A stretch of 64,000 nt of DNA from Prinsepia uniflora (Eukaryota > Streptophyta > Magnoliopsida > Rosales > Rosaceae): assembly GCA_032719365.1 (NCBI GenBank), contig CM064871.1:58969916-59033915 (forward strand), written 5' to 3'. The translations under genes and the position numbers were made by a program. Position 1 is the stretch's first letter, and every line of letters starts with the position of its first letter. Under the pieces are notes generated by a model. That model had not been told where the DNA came from. It ran no database searches and worked only from the letters and a program-made list of their open reading frames with translations. Shown here in pieces: positions 10,911-22,410 of this stretch.

Positions 10911-11151
10911 ATTCCAATCCCCCCCAAAGCCACTTAAGCTCCCAAAAGGCCTCGTGCTAGATAGGTGTGTGCCTACACCTTTAAGGCACACCACTATTCC
11001 CTTCCCAGACCATTCCCCCTCGCAGGAATGTGGGATCATTCACCGTTCTCTCCAGGACACGGGTTCTGTTAGGACTCGATACTCTAGCACGATATTGTCC
11101 ATTTTGGGCCTCCTTGCCCTTACCCTCACAGTTTTGTTTTCGGGAGCTCAC

Positions 11152-11215
11152 GGTGCAACTTCCCAGGGGGTCACCGATCATGGAATTGCACCAGTCTCAA
11201 CTCGCTTAACTTTGG
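11152..11215 (-). other. 5S rRNA-derived segment in Cassandra LTR
   Basis: Same segment in the second unit; box C here has GATCGGTGACC, a one-base change from GATGGGTGACC. Confidence 0.85.
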
Positions 11216-12718
11216 GGTTCCAATCCCCCCCAAAGCCACTTGAGCTCCCAAAAGGCCTTGTGCTAGATAGGTGTGTGCCTACACCTTTAAGGCACACCAC
11301 CATTCCCTTCCTAGACCATTCCCCCTCGTAGGAATGTGGGATCATTCACCGTTCCCTTCATGACACGGGTCTTACAATGGATGTGCTCTGAACATGTAAT
11401 GGAATTTTGGGTTTAAATGGTTTAATTGAACTAATAGGTTTTAGGATTGTTTTCATTGATTTTATTGCATAAAACAATTCCTAGGATAGATTAGAGAATA
11501 TTGGTGAAAACAAGGAAGAAACTGATGAGAAAATAAGAAGATATGGAGGTGAACTGGTCACGCCGGTCCAGTTGGACCAGCCGAACCAGTGAACCGGTCG
11601 AACCGATCTGTCGCTAGGAAGGGGATGACCCTTTAGCTAGTGCGTGAAGCCCACACGCAGGGCCTTTGGGAGGCGCGTGGAGCACTTTTTTGGGAAGTGT
11701 TCAAAATGTGTTTTCATCTATTCGATGTAACGAACATTTTGGGACATGTTTCGAGTCGATCGGGCATCGTTTCGATATAGTTCGGGATGTCCGAAGGTTT
11801 AGGATCGAGTTTAAAAATAGTTAAAAATTCAAGAAAATTATGGGCTTTAATGAGAGGTTATTAAAGTAGTTAGCAACCCTCTAGTGTTATTTGGACCGGT
11901 TTGGGAACCCCGGAGATGGTGATTGGCCCGGGAAAGGCTTATGGCACGCGTATCAAGGCGGCAGCTAGGACAGTTTGTGAGTGGACCTTGATTTCTAAAT
12001 TGTGATTCATTTATAAATGTTTTATATGTTTTATATCAATGTTTTGAGATGCCTTGAGTGCATATGATTGTGGTAATTAGTATTTACGTATTTGCACGTA
12101 TTGCGAGATTTCTGGTTTTATGTCGTGCATATACGTGCTGTGTTTTCTATGATGATTTGATGGTATGGTTTTGGATTTGGAAATGTGAAATTGGGCATGA
12201 GACCCATTTGTTTGGAAACCATCGGACTTAGAGTCCATTTGATTTAATGAGAAATCGGGTCGGAGGCCCATTTGAGTTATACGATCGGGCCAGGGACCCA
12301 GTTGGTTTACATGATCGAGCTTGAGGCCCAGTTAGTTTATGAAATGGAATTTCGGGCTGAGACCTATAAGTTTAGAAATTGGATTTGGATTTATGATGGT
12401 CTTATGGAAAACCCGGGCTTATCCCTTTGAATGGTTTTGAGATATTTTATGAAACGGTTTTCTGTATACCATCCTCACGAACGGTTGCCCTCCAAACGTC
12501 CCGTAGTATCCTGGAGTGACAGGTTGTCTCCTCTAGACGTCTCGTAGTATCCTTGAGTAGTCATGGGGCATTGCATGCGAGGGGTCATTGCACGGAGCGA
12601 CCGGTCCGTATAGTGACTCAAGAGCAGGATTGCCAGAGGTTAAAACCTCCCCCCAGGGAAGGTCATTGATCTGCGAGTCATTGACCTGGGTGGACCCTGG
12701 GGAGACTTGGGACCCTTG

Positions 12719-12731
12719 GGGGGGGGGGGGG
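12719..12731 (+). repeat. Run of 13 G at the duplication joint
   Basis: The joint between copy 1 and copy 2 is a G homopolymer. The left edge of copy 1 is also G-rich (10530-10545), so short G-tract homology may have mediated the duplication. Confidence 0.7.
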
Positions 12732-13030
12732 TTGTACTGGTCGTTCGGAATCAGAAATGGTGACTGAGGACGGCTGAGCAGGCCAAACGACGGCCGTGAG
12801 GGATTTTCGGTGGCTACCCACCGAATTTTATTTATGGTAAGGTAAGCTCAAACTAAACCCCTAAACCTCTTTCTAAGGATTCTAGGAGCTTAATAGAACC
12901 CTTAGGATAGAGTTTTGGCCCATGGATGTCAGGACCCGACTCTCCTCGGTCAGAACCCGAGTCTAGCACGATATTGTCCGCTTTGGGCCTCTTTGCCCTT
13001 GCCCTCACGGTTTTGTTTTTGGGAACTCAC

Positions 13031-13094
13031 GGTGCAACTTCCCAGGGGGTCACCCATCATGGAATTGCACCAGCCTCAACTCGCTTAACTTTGG
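13031..13094 (-). other. 5S rRNA-derived segment in Cassandra LTR
   Basis: Copy in the duplicated unit just left of the Tekay insertion; box A and box C are both kept. Confidence 0.85.
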
Positions 13095-13182
13095 GATTCC
13101 AATCCCCCCCAAAGCCACTTAAGCTCCCAAAAGGCCTCGTGCTAGATAGGTGTGTGCCTACACCTTTAAGGCACACCACTAT

Positions 13183-15794
13183 TGACAGGACCCGTCCCAA
13201 TCCCACTGGGACCACCCGGGGACGTGACCCGCTCCCGTCTGACAATGACTCTAAACAGACCAAAATTACCCTTAAATAAAAACCGAAGACTTAAATAGAT
13301 AGATAACGTACAAACACAGTGTTTAAAGTGATACTGTCAGACAAGGGAAAGTAAAATACAACATTGAGCACACTAGTCAGAGTACATTTATTCGGTGCTC
13401 AACCTACCCACAAGTGGGTGTACAGGTGCACAGCTAGGCAAACTAAACCTCTGCCTCCTCCTCCTCTATTGCCGTGTCAGGGTCTGGAGGGGTCAGTAAA
13501 ACAAGGGTGAGTGGGCCAAAAATAACAGTTTAGAAATCAATATAATAATAAAATAATCATAAGGTTTTACCCCTCCGTTTTCCAAATCTTGCATGCAGTG
13601 AAAACATAATATTATAATGAAATCATAACAAATGAACCACAATAATAATCGTAAGGTGAAACTAACATATCAGTGCACTGTAAAACCCAACCCAAATGAT
13701 GTCACGGTTCTAAGGCTACGCGTTGCCACTCAGGGTCTCACACCCGAGACTCTCTAGGTACATCAGCTCCCGGTATCTCGGTCACTGCCCGAGGTATATG
13801 AACATGCCTTCCTGAGAGTAAGCAGCCCAACGGGGGTCAACTCCACTCAGTCAGAGCCCCGTGACTACTCCAGGGTCCACCCAGGCCAACGACCCTCCCT
13901 GGAGGAGACAATATACACAGGTAGGAAAGTACAGTACAATAACAGTATAGTTTACCCTATGTCCCACCGGACATCCCAAACAATATCCACATATAATCCA
14001 GACGGGTCTCATGCCCAAAACATTGTAATAACATATATAAGCAGTTTATAAGACTCATCAGTGGAAATAGTAAAACAGTTTATGCATGCAAGCCTTTTAT
14101 AAATCAAACAGCCCACTCACACTCGGTCCTTGCTGCTCAACGATCTCTATAAACCTGTATTATTACTCCTGAGGGTTACTTAAGGACCCTATAATATCAA
14201 TACCAAGACCCTAGAACAGATCCGCCTCAAAAACGCATCCCGGGCACTATTCCCGGTGCTTCAAACCCCATTTTGACCAACATAACGATCTCCGATCGAC
14301 ACGAAACCACCTCCATTGGATCCGTATCGTCGAAACCTTGAAAATGGTACCGGACCCACCAAAATCACTGTTCACACGCGCCCCCACGCGCCTGGTCAAC
14401 GCGTGGGTCAACGCTGCTACAGTACCGCTGACGTCAGCAGTGACGTCATGCTGACGTCAGCATGACGTCATCACTGACACTTGTCAGGTGACACATGGCA
14501 TGTTCTGATTGGTCCCTGGTCTGACAATATCTGACAGGATGACGTCATCATGACGTCAGAAGTGACGTTAGCATGATGACGTCATCATGCTACAGTATCG
14601 GGTCAGACCCGTTTGACTGGAACCGGGTCGCCGTCGACCCACGGCTTGACCCGATTCAACCGTATGATTCCGGACACCATTTTCGACGGGGCTCATCCCT
14701 ATAGGGTCGTCTAGGTCTGTTCTATGGTTCTACAACCTCAAACTGGAAAGAAAATGAGAGAAAACTCACCAGTTCTCCTCTGAAACTCACGTCCAAAGTC
14801 CGATCGCCTTCTCCGGTGATCCACGCCGTCTCCGTCGTCCAAACCAGTCGTGGTCGACTCGTCTCTCACCCTAGAACATGTCTAACACCAAACAACTGAG
14901 TTCCTAGCACTAAAACAGGTTGGTCCGAAACAGGGGTGTAAAACGGGTTTTCGGGTTTTCGACCTTACCGCCGCCGTGACGCCGCCGCAGGCCGTGCCGT
15001 CGTCCAGTTAAGCTCCTGGGGTCCTCACGGTGTAGACTGGAGCTTCCCCTGCGTCGAGATGGTGTGGTTGTCGAGGTTTGCTTCTTGGACCCGTTTCCGT
15101 CGTGTTTCGGGTCTGAGTTTTTGGACGGAATTTCGGACGGGAAAATGGGCTGGTGGTGGCTGGTGGTTGCACGGGTTGTGAAGACCAGATGATGGTGGTG
15201 CTGTGGGTGGTCGTTTGGTGCGAAGAGGATGGCTGGTTTGATCGCCTTGGTCGAGAGAAAATGGAAGGAATGCACGGGTTTGTGAGGGGATGAATGTGTG
15301 TGTTTGTAAGCAAAGGCAGACAGAGATCGTGCATGAACAAGGGAAATCAGAAGAATGAAGGGCCAGGATTCAATCTGGCCAGAAATCCAAGGGCTAGAAA
15401 CAATTGGAGGGAAAACAATTAATATAAAAATGAGTTAAATAGTGTAAATTGCTTTATTGGAATAGTAAGGCTTGGATGGGTGACACTTGTCACCAATCCA
15501 TCGGTTTGATTTAAATATTAGGTTGGTACGGATTCCCGTAATAAATTAATATTTTATTCCGTTGTTCTCGGTTCGTAAATTCCGCTAAAACGCTTCCTTG
15601 ACCATAACTTCTTCATACGAACTCCGATTTCGGCGTGCCGCCTGTCTACGGATTCGTGACATCCCGACCTACGTCATAGTCATGGGTCAAAGTCCAAATT
15701 GTTGCCCGGGCCAAAAGTCAAAGTTTCCCCCCCTTCAGGGGCAAAATAGTCTTTTTACATTAAAATATTATTATTCTCGGTTCGGGTCGTTACA
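13183..15794 (-). repeat. Tekay 3' LTR (2.6 kb)
   Basis: Plus-strand ends are TGACAGGACCCG and GGGTCGTTACA. It contains the TGACGTCA array (14429-14584) and a TATA-like TTTATAAAAGG on the minus strand near 14095-14105. Short Ser/His/Thr-rich readings at 14910-15340 occur in both LTRs but look non-coding. Confidence 0.9.
14429..14584. promoter_or_regulatory. Array of seven TGACGTCA palindromes
   Basis: Seven perfect TGACGTCA sites plus one TGACGTTA lie within 156 bp, mostly as GCTGACGTCAGC or GATGACGTCATC. This 8-mer is the palindromic core bound by TGA/CREB-type bZIP factors in plants. The array is about 330-490 bp upstream, in minus orientation, of a TATA-like site, so an enhancer role is plausible but inferred. 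Confidence 0.7.
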
Positions 15795-15811
15795 ACCTAC
15801 CCTCCTTACAG
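15795..15811 (-). other. Tekay polypurine tract
   Basis: The minus strand reads GTAAGGAGGGTAGGT directly before the LTR start TGTAACGACC. Confidence 0.8.
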
Positions 15812-15829
15812 AAATTTCGTCCTTGAAAT

Positions 15830-17731
15830 TTACTCAAACAAGTATGGGTACTGCCCTCTCATCAATTCCTCGGGTTCCCATGTCGCTTCCTCCACCTCGT
15901 GGTTCCGCCATAGTACTTTAACCAAAGAAATCGTCTTGTTCCTTAAGACCTTTTCCTTCCTATCCAGAATCTGCACTGGCCGTTCCTCGAAACTCAAATC
16001 TGTCATCAGTTCCAGTGGTTGCTCTGGTAGTGCATGAGAGTCATCCCGAAGATACTTCCGTAGCATTGACACATGAAATACATCATGTACTCGGGAAAGC
16101 TCCGAAGGTAGTGCTAAACGGTAAGCCATCGGACCAATTCTCTCGACAATCTCATATGGTCCGATATAACGAGGACTCAATCTCCCACGTCGTCCAAATA
16201 GAAGAATCCCTTTCCACGGCAATAACTTTAAAAAGACAAAGTCACCAACCTCGAATTCTAAATCTCGGATCCGTCGATCCGCATAGCTCTTCTGACGATC
16301 CTGGGCCGCCTTCAATCTCTCCCGAATAACCCGAACTGTCTCCTGGGTCATATCCATCAGATCCGGCCCCACTGCAGTTCTTTCTCCGATCTCCATCCAG
16401 CATACCGGTGTTCTGCACTGTCGACCATACAGTGCCTCATAGGGTGCCATCCCTATACTCGCATGGTAGCTGTTATTGTAGGCAAACTCCATCAATGGTA
16501 ATCGATCAGCCCACGAATCCTGGAATTGCAACACACAGGCTCTCATCATGTCCTCGAGAGTTTGTATTGTCCTTTCAGACTGTCCGTCGGTCTGTGGGTG
16601 GAATGCCGTACTGAAGTGTAATTTCGTACCCAAAGTAGTCTGTAGACTCCTCCAAAACCTGGATGTGAAACGCGGATCCCGATCCGACACGATCGACTCT
16701 GGGGTACCGTGTAGTCGGATGATCTCATTAATGAATAACTGGGCCAAACGGTTGAGCTTGTACGTCTCACGTACAGGCAGAAAATGTGCTGATTTAGTCA
16801 ACCGGTCCACTATTACCCAGACTCCATCAACTCCACTCCTTGTCTTCGGTAACTTAAAGACAAAGTCCATGGTAATATGGTCCCACTTCCATTGTGGAAT
16901 TGGAAGTGGCTGCATAGCCCCATACGGACGCTGCCGTTCTGCTTTGACCTGCTGACAGATCAAACATTTGCTGACAAACTTAGCTATCTCCCTCTTCATC
17001 CCTGGCCACCAATAATAGTCCCGGAGGGTACGGTACATCTTTGTCCCTCCTGGATGCATAGCATAGGCCGAACTGTGGGCCTCGTCTAAAATCTCTCTCC
17101 TCAACTCTGGTACCGCAGGTACACACAATCGCCCAAGCTTTACTAATGCTCCATCGCCCCTGACGGAGAAATCTTGTCTCTGTCCGGATTCAACCTCGTT
17201 CCTGTAATCACAAAGTACTTGGTCCTGTAGTTGAGCCTCGATGATTCTGTCGACCAACACGGGTCGCACATGAAAGCTAGCCAACAAGGCTCCCTGATCG
17301 TCCATCCCTAACATAACTCCGCTCTTCCGAAGTTCCACTAGCAAAGGAAGATACACCAATCTCAAATGCGCAACTGATCCCGCCGACTTCCTGTTAAGTG
17401 CATCAGCTACAACATTTGCCTTGCCAGGATGGTACTCGATCGTACAGTCATAATCCTTCAACAATTCCAACCATCTCCGCTGTCTCATGTTGAGTTCCTT
17501 CTGAGTGAACAAATGTTTAAGACTCTGGTGATCGGTGAATATTCGGCATGTCACACCGAACAAATGATGTCTCCAGATCTTTAGAGCATGAACCACCGCT
17601 GCCAATTCCAAATCATGAGTAGGGTAGTTCAACTCGTGCGTCTTCAGCTGCCGGGATGCGTAAGCAATCACTTTTCCATTCTGCATCAATACACAGCCCA
17701 AACCCTGCAGCGATGCATCACTATATACCAC
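15830..17731 (-). CDS. Tekay Pol, C-terminal part: RNase H, integrase, chromodomain
   Basis: A 633-residue open frame continues the polyprotein after two in-frame stops. It opens in RNase H (D5, E42, D67 in YSDAS, LELAA, FTDHQS). Then come the zinc-binding integrase N-domain (H219/H226 region, C256xxC259), the integrase core with D289, D350 and E386, and a chromodomain at about 584-624 (VLWRNHEVEEATWEP). In the family this domain is thought to direct insertion to marked chromatin. The frame ends just before the polypurine tract, the usual place. The first Met is simply the first after the stop at 17813-17815; the native protein is fused to the upstream frame. RNase H and integrase catalytic residues are all present. 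Confidence 0.95.
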   Translation of the reverse strand: MVYSDASLQGLGCVLMQNGKVIAYASRQLKTHELNYPTHDLELAAVVHALKIWRHHLFGVTCRIFTDHQSLKHLFTQKELNMRQRRWLELLKDYDCTIEYHPGKANVVADALNRKSAGSVAHLRLVYLPLLVELRKSGVMLGMDDQGALLASFHVRPVLVDRIIEAQLQDQVLCDYRNEVESGQRQDFSVRGDGALVKLGRLCVPAVPELRREILDEAHSSAYAMHPGGTKMYRTLRDYYWWPGMKREIAKFVSKCLICQQVKAERQRPYGAMQPLPIPQWKWDHITMDFVFKLPKTRSGVDGVWVIVDRLTKSAHFLPVRETYKLNRLAQLFINEIIRLHGTPESIVSDRDPRFTSRFWRSLQTTLGTKLHFSTAFHPQTDGQSERTIQTLEDMMRACVLQFQDSWADRLPLMEFAYNNSYHASIGMAPYEALYGRQCRTPVCWMEIGERTAVGPDLMDMTQETVRVIRERLKAAQDRQKSYADRRIRDLEFEVGDFVFLKLLPWKGILLFGRRGRLSPRYIGPYEIVERIGPMAYRLALPSELSRVHDVFHVSMLRKYLRDDSHALPEQPLELMTDLSFEERPVQILDRKEKVLRNKTISLVKVLWRNHEVEEATWEPEELMRGQYPYLFE

Positions 17732-17896
17732 GAACTCTCCACTGCTGTCTGGTAATGCAAGGACAGGTGCAGTGGTTAATCGGAACTTTAATTCCTGAAA
17801 ACTCTGTTCACACTAGTCGTCCCATACAAACTTCACCCCTTTCCGGGTTAACCGAGTCAATGGTGCGGCAATCTGGGAGAAACCCTCTACAAATCT

Positions 17897-20293
17897 CTAA
17901 TAGTAGCCTGCTAACCCAACAAAACTTCGCACTTCCGTCACCGTGGTCGGTCTTGGCCAATTCGTCACAGCCTCCGTTTTCTGAGGATCCACACTTATCC
18001 CCTCGGGTGATATAATGTGACCCAAGAATCCAATACTATTTAGCCAAAACTGACACTTTCTAAACTTAGCATACAGCTGCTCCTGTCGTAGTTTACCCAA
18101 TACCCTTCGTAAGTGCTCCTCATGAGCCCTGACACTCCTGGAATACACCAAGATGTCGTCGATAAACACGATCACAAATTTATCCAAGTATGCTCGAAAG
18201 ACTCGATTCATCAAGTCCATGAATGCAGCTGGTGCATTCTTCAATCCAAAGGGCATCACCAAGAACTCATAATGCCCATACCTCGTTCGAAAAGCTGTTT
18301 TCTGAACATCCCCCTCGGCTATTCTCAGTTGATGGTATCCTGACCTCAGATCTATCTTGGAGAAATACCGCGCTCCTCGTAACTGATCGAACAAATCATC
18401 GATCATGGGTAAGGGATACTGGTTCCTTACCGTAGCCTTGTTCAACTGCCGATAATCCACACACAACCGTAAACTACCCTCCTTCTTTTTCACAAATAAG
18501 ACCGGCGCTCCCCATGGTGATGTACTGGGTCGGATAAACCCTAGATCCACCAGTTCCTGTAGTTGGATTTTCAATTCCCGTAGCTCTGCCGGTGCCATAC
18601 GATACGGTGCTTGTGAAATCGGTCGAGTCCCGGGGAGTAACTCGATCGTAAAGTCGATCTCCCTGGGTGGTGGTAATCCAGGTAAATCTCCTGGAAAGAC
18701 ATCAGGAAATTCCCGCACAATCGGAATATCCTCAATACGCAAAGATTCATCCGTAGACTCTACCACATAAGCAAGATAACCCTGACACCCCTTCTGTAAG
18801 AGTTTAGTAGCTGTGAGTGCAGATATTACCTTGGGTGATGCGTCTCCACACTCTCCCTGAAATATCACTTCCGGTAATCCTGGACCTCTCAAAGTCAACC
18901 GCATGTTACCACAGTCGATGAGTGAATTGTACTCCGACAACCAATCAACTCCAAGTATCACATCGAAATCGTGAACATTCATCAGGATTAAGTCTGCCGG
19001 AAATTCGACTCCCTCAATCTCCACAGGACAAGCTCGTATCTCCTGGTTCACCTGGTAGGTCACACCCATCGGTGTCCCCACTCCCATCTCGTGCTCAAGT
19101 GCGGTCACCTCTCGGCCCAACAGATTCGCACAACGCGGTGAAATAAAAGAATGAGTTGCCCCCGAATCCATCAATGCACGAACAACCATGCCATAAATAT
19201 GTACAGTACCTGTCAACACTCCCGGAATGGATCTGGCCTGCTGCTGGGTAACAGCATAAACACGAGCCATAGACTCTGCAGGTCGTCCCCGTCCTCTAGC
19301 CCCTCGATCACGGCCACGCACAACACCGCGTGTCCGGCTGCTGTCAGTCTGGGATGCTGTGCTCTGCGCTGGCGCAGTACTGCCGCGAATCAGTGGACAC
19401 TCAAAAGCATAATGCCCCGGCTCCCCACAAGCGAAGCATGTGACCTCCCTAGGTCGACCCGAGTATCCTCCCGGTGAGATGCTCATCGGTGAGTAAGACC
19501 GCTGCCAAGCTCCAGAACGCTGTCCAGACCTCTGAGGACTCTTGAACTGACCAGAACGTCCTCGGCTGCCAGAAGACGAAGATCCACCAGAATGTCCTCC
19601 CTTCGAGCCACGACGGCCCGAGAATCCCAAATGTGGGCGATCACGTCGCCGAGTCTCCCCATCAGCTCGCTGACGAGCCAGGATACTGTTCTCAACCCTG
19701 GTCGCCGCATCAGTCAGATCCCTCATGGAAGCAAAGGGTGTTGCAGTCACCATCGCCTGAATCTCAGGTCGCAAGCCCCACTCAAATCTGCGACATCGAT
19801 CTGCCTCGGTGATCACGAAGTTCTCAGCAAAGCGAGACAACATCAGGAAGGTCTCCTCGTACTCTGCTACAGTCTGATCCCCCTGCCGGAGTTGCAGAAA
19901 CTCCGCCTCACGGGCGTTGCGGAACGACCGTGGATAGAACTGGTTGAGAAACCGCTCTCGGAAGGTCTCCCATGGAATGGTGTGAACAGTCCAGCCGGCC
20001 AAAACAAGGTTGTGCCACCATCGATAGGCGCTCCCATCCAGTAGGAAAGTCGCCAGAACGACACGCTCCTCCGGAGGACAGTGCATGACCTCGAAAATCC
20101 TCTCCCAGCGGTCAATCCACTGGTGTGCTTCCTCGGGGTCGGTTCCCCCACTGAAGTGCGTAGCACCCAGGCGCTGAGCCCGCTCAATGCTCGCAGTGTC
20201 TCCATTTCCTCCATTGCCCTCGTCAACACGTGCACGGGGTTCACGTCGGGGAGGCATATCCAACTGTGAAGAGGCAAACAGGTTAAAAAACAT
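17897..20293 (-). CDS. Tekay Gag-Pol, N-terminal part: Gag, protease, RT
   Basis: A 798-residue open frame. Gag covers about residues 13-300: the retrotransposon Gag domain (EEAHQWIDRWERIFEVMHC region), an Arg/Gly/Ser-rich linker, and a CCHC knuckle at 286-299 (CFACGEPGHYAFEC). The aspartic protease has DSGA at 376-379. Reverse transcriptase starts near 560 and has the catalytic FIDD at 710-713 (VIVFIDDILVYSRS). The frame ends at a TAG (17897-17899) in the RT-RNase H connection; a second in-frame TAG lies 28 codons on (17813-17815), and then the frame is open to 15830. Both stops can be single-base changes. The start could be residue 1 or the MPPRREPR Met at 13, which fits the usual start of this clade better. 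Protein made from this copy would lack RNase H and integrase. Confidence 0.95.
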   Translation of the reverse strand: MFFNLFASSQLDMPPRREPRARVDEGNGGNGDTASIERAQRLGATHFSGGTDPEEAHQWIDRWERIFEVMHCPPEERVVLATFLLDGSAYRWWHNLVLAGWTVHTIPWETFRERFLNQFYPRSFRNAREAEFLQLRQGDQTVAEYEETFLMLSRFAENFVITEADRCRRFEWGLRPEIQAMVTATPFASMRDLTDAATRVENSILARQRADGETRRRDRPHLGFSGRRGSKGGHSGGSSSSGSRGRSGQFKSPQRSGQRSGAWQRSYSPMSISPGGYSGRPREVTCFACGEPGHYAFECPLIRGSTAPAQSTASQTDSSRTRGVVRGRDRGARGRGRPAESMARVYAVTQQQARSIPGVLTGTVHIYGMVVRALMDSGATHSFISPRCANLLGREVTALEHEMGVGTPMGVTYQVNQEIRACPVEIEGVEFPADLILMNVHDFDVILGVDWLSEYNSLIDCGNMRLTLRGPGLPEVIFQGECGDASPKVISALTATKLLQKGCQGYLAYVVESTDESLRIEDIPIVREFPDVFPGDLPGLPPPREIDFTIELLPGTRPISQAPYRMAPAELRELKIQLQELVDLGFIRPSTSPWGAPVLFVKKKEGSLRLCVDYRQLNKATVRNQYPLPMIDDLFDQLRGARYFSKIDLRSGYHQLRIAEGDVQKTAFRTRYGHYEFLVMPFGLKNAPAAFMDLMNRVFRAYLDKFVIVFIDDILVYSRSVRAHEEHLRRVLGKLRQEQLYAKFRKCQFWLNSIGFLGHIISPEGISVDPQKTEAVTNWPRPTTVTEVRSFVGLAGYY

Positions 20294-20354
20294 CGAAAGC
20301 GACCATGTACAAAGTACAAACCGCTAACCTAGTACTCTGACCACTAACCCTAAT

Positions 20355-20366
20355 GCTCTGATACCA
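20355..20366 (-). other. Tekay primer-binding site
   Basis: The minus strand reads TGGTATCAGAGC, the complement of the 3' end of initiator Met-tRNA, three bases from the LTR. Confidence 0.9.
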
Positions 20367-20369
20367 AGC

Positions 20370-22231
20370 TGACAGGACCCTCCCTGGAGGAGACAATATA
20401 CACAGGTAGGAAAGTACAGTACAATAACAGTATAGTTTACCCTATGTCCCCCCGGACATCCCAAAAAATATCCACATATAATCCAGACGGGTCTCATGCC
20501 CAAAACATTGTAATAACATATATAAGCAGTTTATAAGACTCATCAGTGGAAATAGTAAAACAGTTTATGCATGCAAGCCTTTTATAAATCAAACAGCCCA
20601 CTCACACTCGGTCCTTGCTGCTCAACGATCTCTATAAACCTGTATTATTACTCCTGAGGGTTACTTAAGGACCCTATAATATCAATACCAAGACCCTAGA
20701 ACAGATCCGCCTCAAAAACGCATCCCGGGCACTATTCCCGGTGCTTCAAACCCCATTTTGACCAACATAACGATCTCCGATCGACACGAAACCACCTCCA
20801 TTGGATCCGTATCGTCGAAACCTTGAAAATGGTACCGACCCCACCAAAATCACTGTTCACACGCGCCCCCAAGCGCCTGGTCAAGGCTGCTACAGTACCG
20901 CTGACGTCAGCATGACGTCATCACTGACACTTGTCAGGTGACACGTGGCATATTCTGATTGGTCCCTGGTCTGACAATATCTGACAGGATGACGTCATCA
21001 TGACGTCAGCATGATGACGTCATCATGCTACAGTATCGTGTCAGACCCGTTTGACTGGAACCGGGTCGCCGTCGACCCACGGCTTGACCCGATTCAACCG
21101 TACGATTCCGGCCACCATTTTCGACGGGGTTCATCCCTATAGGGTCGTCTAGGTCTGTTCTATGGTTCTACAACCTTAAACTGGAAAGAAAATGAGAGAA
21201 AACTCACCAGTTCTCCTCTGAAACTCACGGCCAAAGTCCGATCGCCTTCTCCGGTGATCCACGCCGTGTCTGTCGTCCAAACCAGTCGTGGTCGACTCGT
21301 CTCTCACCCTAGAACATGTCTAACACCAAACAACTGAGTTCCTAGCACTAAAACAGGTTGGTCCGAAACAGGGGAGTAAAACGGGTTTTCGGGTTTTCGA
21401 CCTTACCGCCGCCGTGACGCTGCCGCAGGCCGTGCCGTCGTCCAGTTAAGCTCCTGGGGTCCTCACGGTGTAGACTGGAGCTTCCCCTGCGTCGAGATGG
21501 TGTGGTTGTCGAGGTTTGCTTCTTGGACCCGTTTCCGTCGTGTTTCGGGTCTGAGTTTTTGGACGGAATTTCGGACGGGAAAATGGGCTGGTGGTGGCTG
21601 GTGGTTGCACGGGTTGTGAAGACCAGATGATGGTGGTGCTGTGGGTGGTCGTTTGGTGCGAAGAGGATGGCTGGTTTGATCGCCTTGGTCGAGAGAAAAT
21701 GGAAGGAATGCACGGGTTTGTGAGGGGATGAATGTGTGTGTTTGTAAGCAAAGGCAGACAGAGATCGTGCATGAACAAGGGAAATCAGAAGAATGAAGGG
21801 CCAGGATTCAATCTGGCCAGAAATCCAAGGGCTAGAAACAATTGGAGGGAAAACAATTAATATAAAAATGAGTTAAATAGTGTAAATTGCTTTATTGGAA
21901 TAGTAAGGCTTGGATGGGTGACACTTGTCACCAATCCATCGGTTTGATTTAAATATTAGGTTGGTACGGATTCCCGTAATAAATTAATATTTTATTCCGT
22001 TGTTCTCGGTTCGTAAATTCCGCTAAAACGCTTCCTTGACCATAACTTCTTCATACGAACTCTGATTTCGGCGTGCCGCCTGTCTACGGATTCGTGACAT
22101 CCCGACCTACGTCATAGTCATGGGTCAAAGTCCAAATTGTTTCCCGGGCCAAAAGTCAAAGATTCCCCCCTTCAGGGGCAAACTAGTCTTTTTACATTAA
22201 AATATTATTATTCTCGGTTCGGGTCGTTACA
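20370..22231 (-). repeat. Tekay 5' LTR with internal deletion
   Basis: It matches 13183-15794 but lacks about 700 bp (equivalent to 13194-13895), joined at a shared GACCC. It also lacks two short pieces near the TGACGTCA array. The missing part lies next to the primer site, in the presumed R-U5 half. Confidence 0.9.
20902..21022. promoter_or_regulatory. TGACGTCA array, 5' LTR copy (five sites)
   Basis: Same array as 14429-14584 with five perfect sites left; the difference comes from a short deletion between repeats. Confidence 0.7.
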
Positions 22232-22410
22232 ACTATTCCCTTCCCAGACCATTCCCCCCACGCAGGAATGTGGGATCGTTCACCGTTCTCTCCAGGAAAC
22301 GGGTTCTGTTAGGACCCGACCCTCCTCGGTCAGGACCCAACTCTAGCACGATATTGTCCGTTTTGGGCCTCCTTGCCCTTGCCTTCACAATTTTGTTTTC
22401 GGGAGCTCAC

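Larger units (their letters stand above)
10742..11376 (-). mobile_element. Cassandra TRIM as an LTR dimer, copy 1
   Basis: It is flanked by ATGGA on both sides (10737-10741, 11377-11381). It consists of two head-to-tail LTR-like units (10742-11066 and 11067-11376) joined at GGGTTC/TGTTAGG, with no primer site or internal region between them. Each unit holds a 5S rRNA-derived segment on the minus strand, the hallmark of Cassandra. A long plus-strand reading across both units is a by-product of the repeat and not a gene. Confidence 0.85.
10547..12712 (+). repeat. Tandem duplication, copy 1
   Basis: It starts GTTGTACTGGTCG and runs through the Cassandra dimer to GGGGAGACTTGGGA. Copy 2 has the same order with scattered substitutions (for example GTGCTCTG against GTGCCCTG near the Cassandra border), so it is not a simple assembly copy. 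Confidence 0.85.
13183..22231 (-). mobile_element. Tekay/Del-type chromovirus (Ty3/gypsy), nearly intact
   Basis: A 9.05-kb element flanked by ACTAT (13178-13182 and 22232-22236). In minus-strand order: 5' LTR, Met-tRNA primer site, Gag-protease-RT-RNase H-integrase-chromodomain in one frame, polypurine tract, 3' LTR. The integrase lies after RT and a C-terminal chromodomain is present, which defines a chromovirus; the gag and LTR style fits the Tekay/Del clade. The LTRs are nearly identical except for deletions in the 5' LTR, so the insertion is young. Two premature stops break the polyprotein. Confidence 0.95.

Noticed and set aside
10741..11331. 196-residue internally repeated protein
   Set aside because: It is the sense-opposite reading of two head-to-tail Cassandra LTR units; the repeat comes from the LTR, and the segment is 5S-derived.
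14910..15340. Overlapping 110-121 residue readings, repeated at 21348-21778
   Set aside because: They lie in the Tekay LTR and appear twice only because the LTR does. Composition is His/Pro/Thr-rich, two frames are open at once, and no domain is seen.
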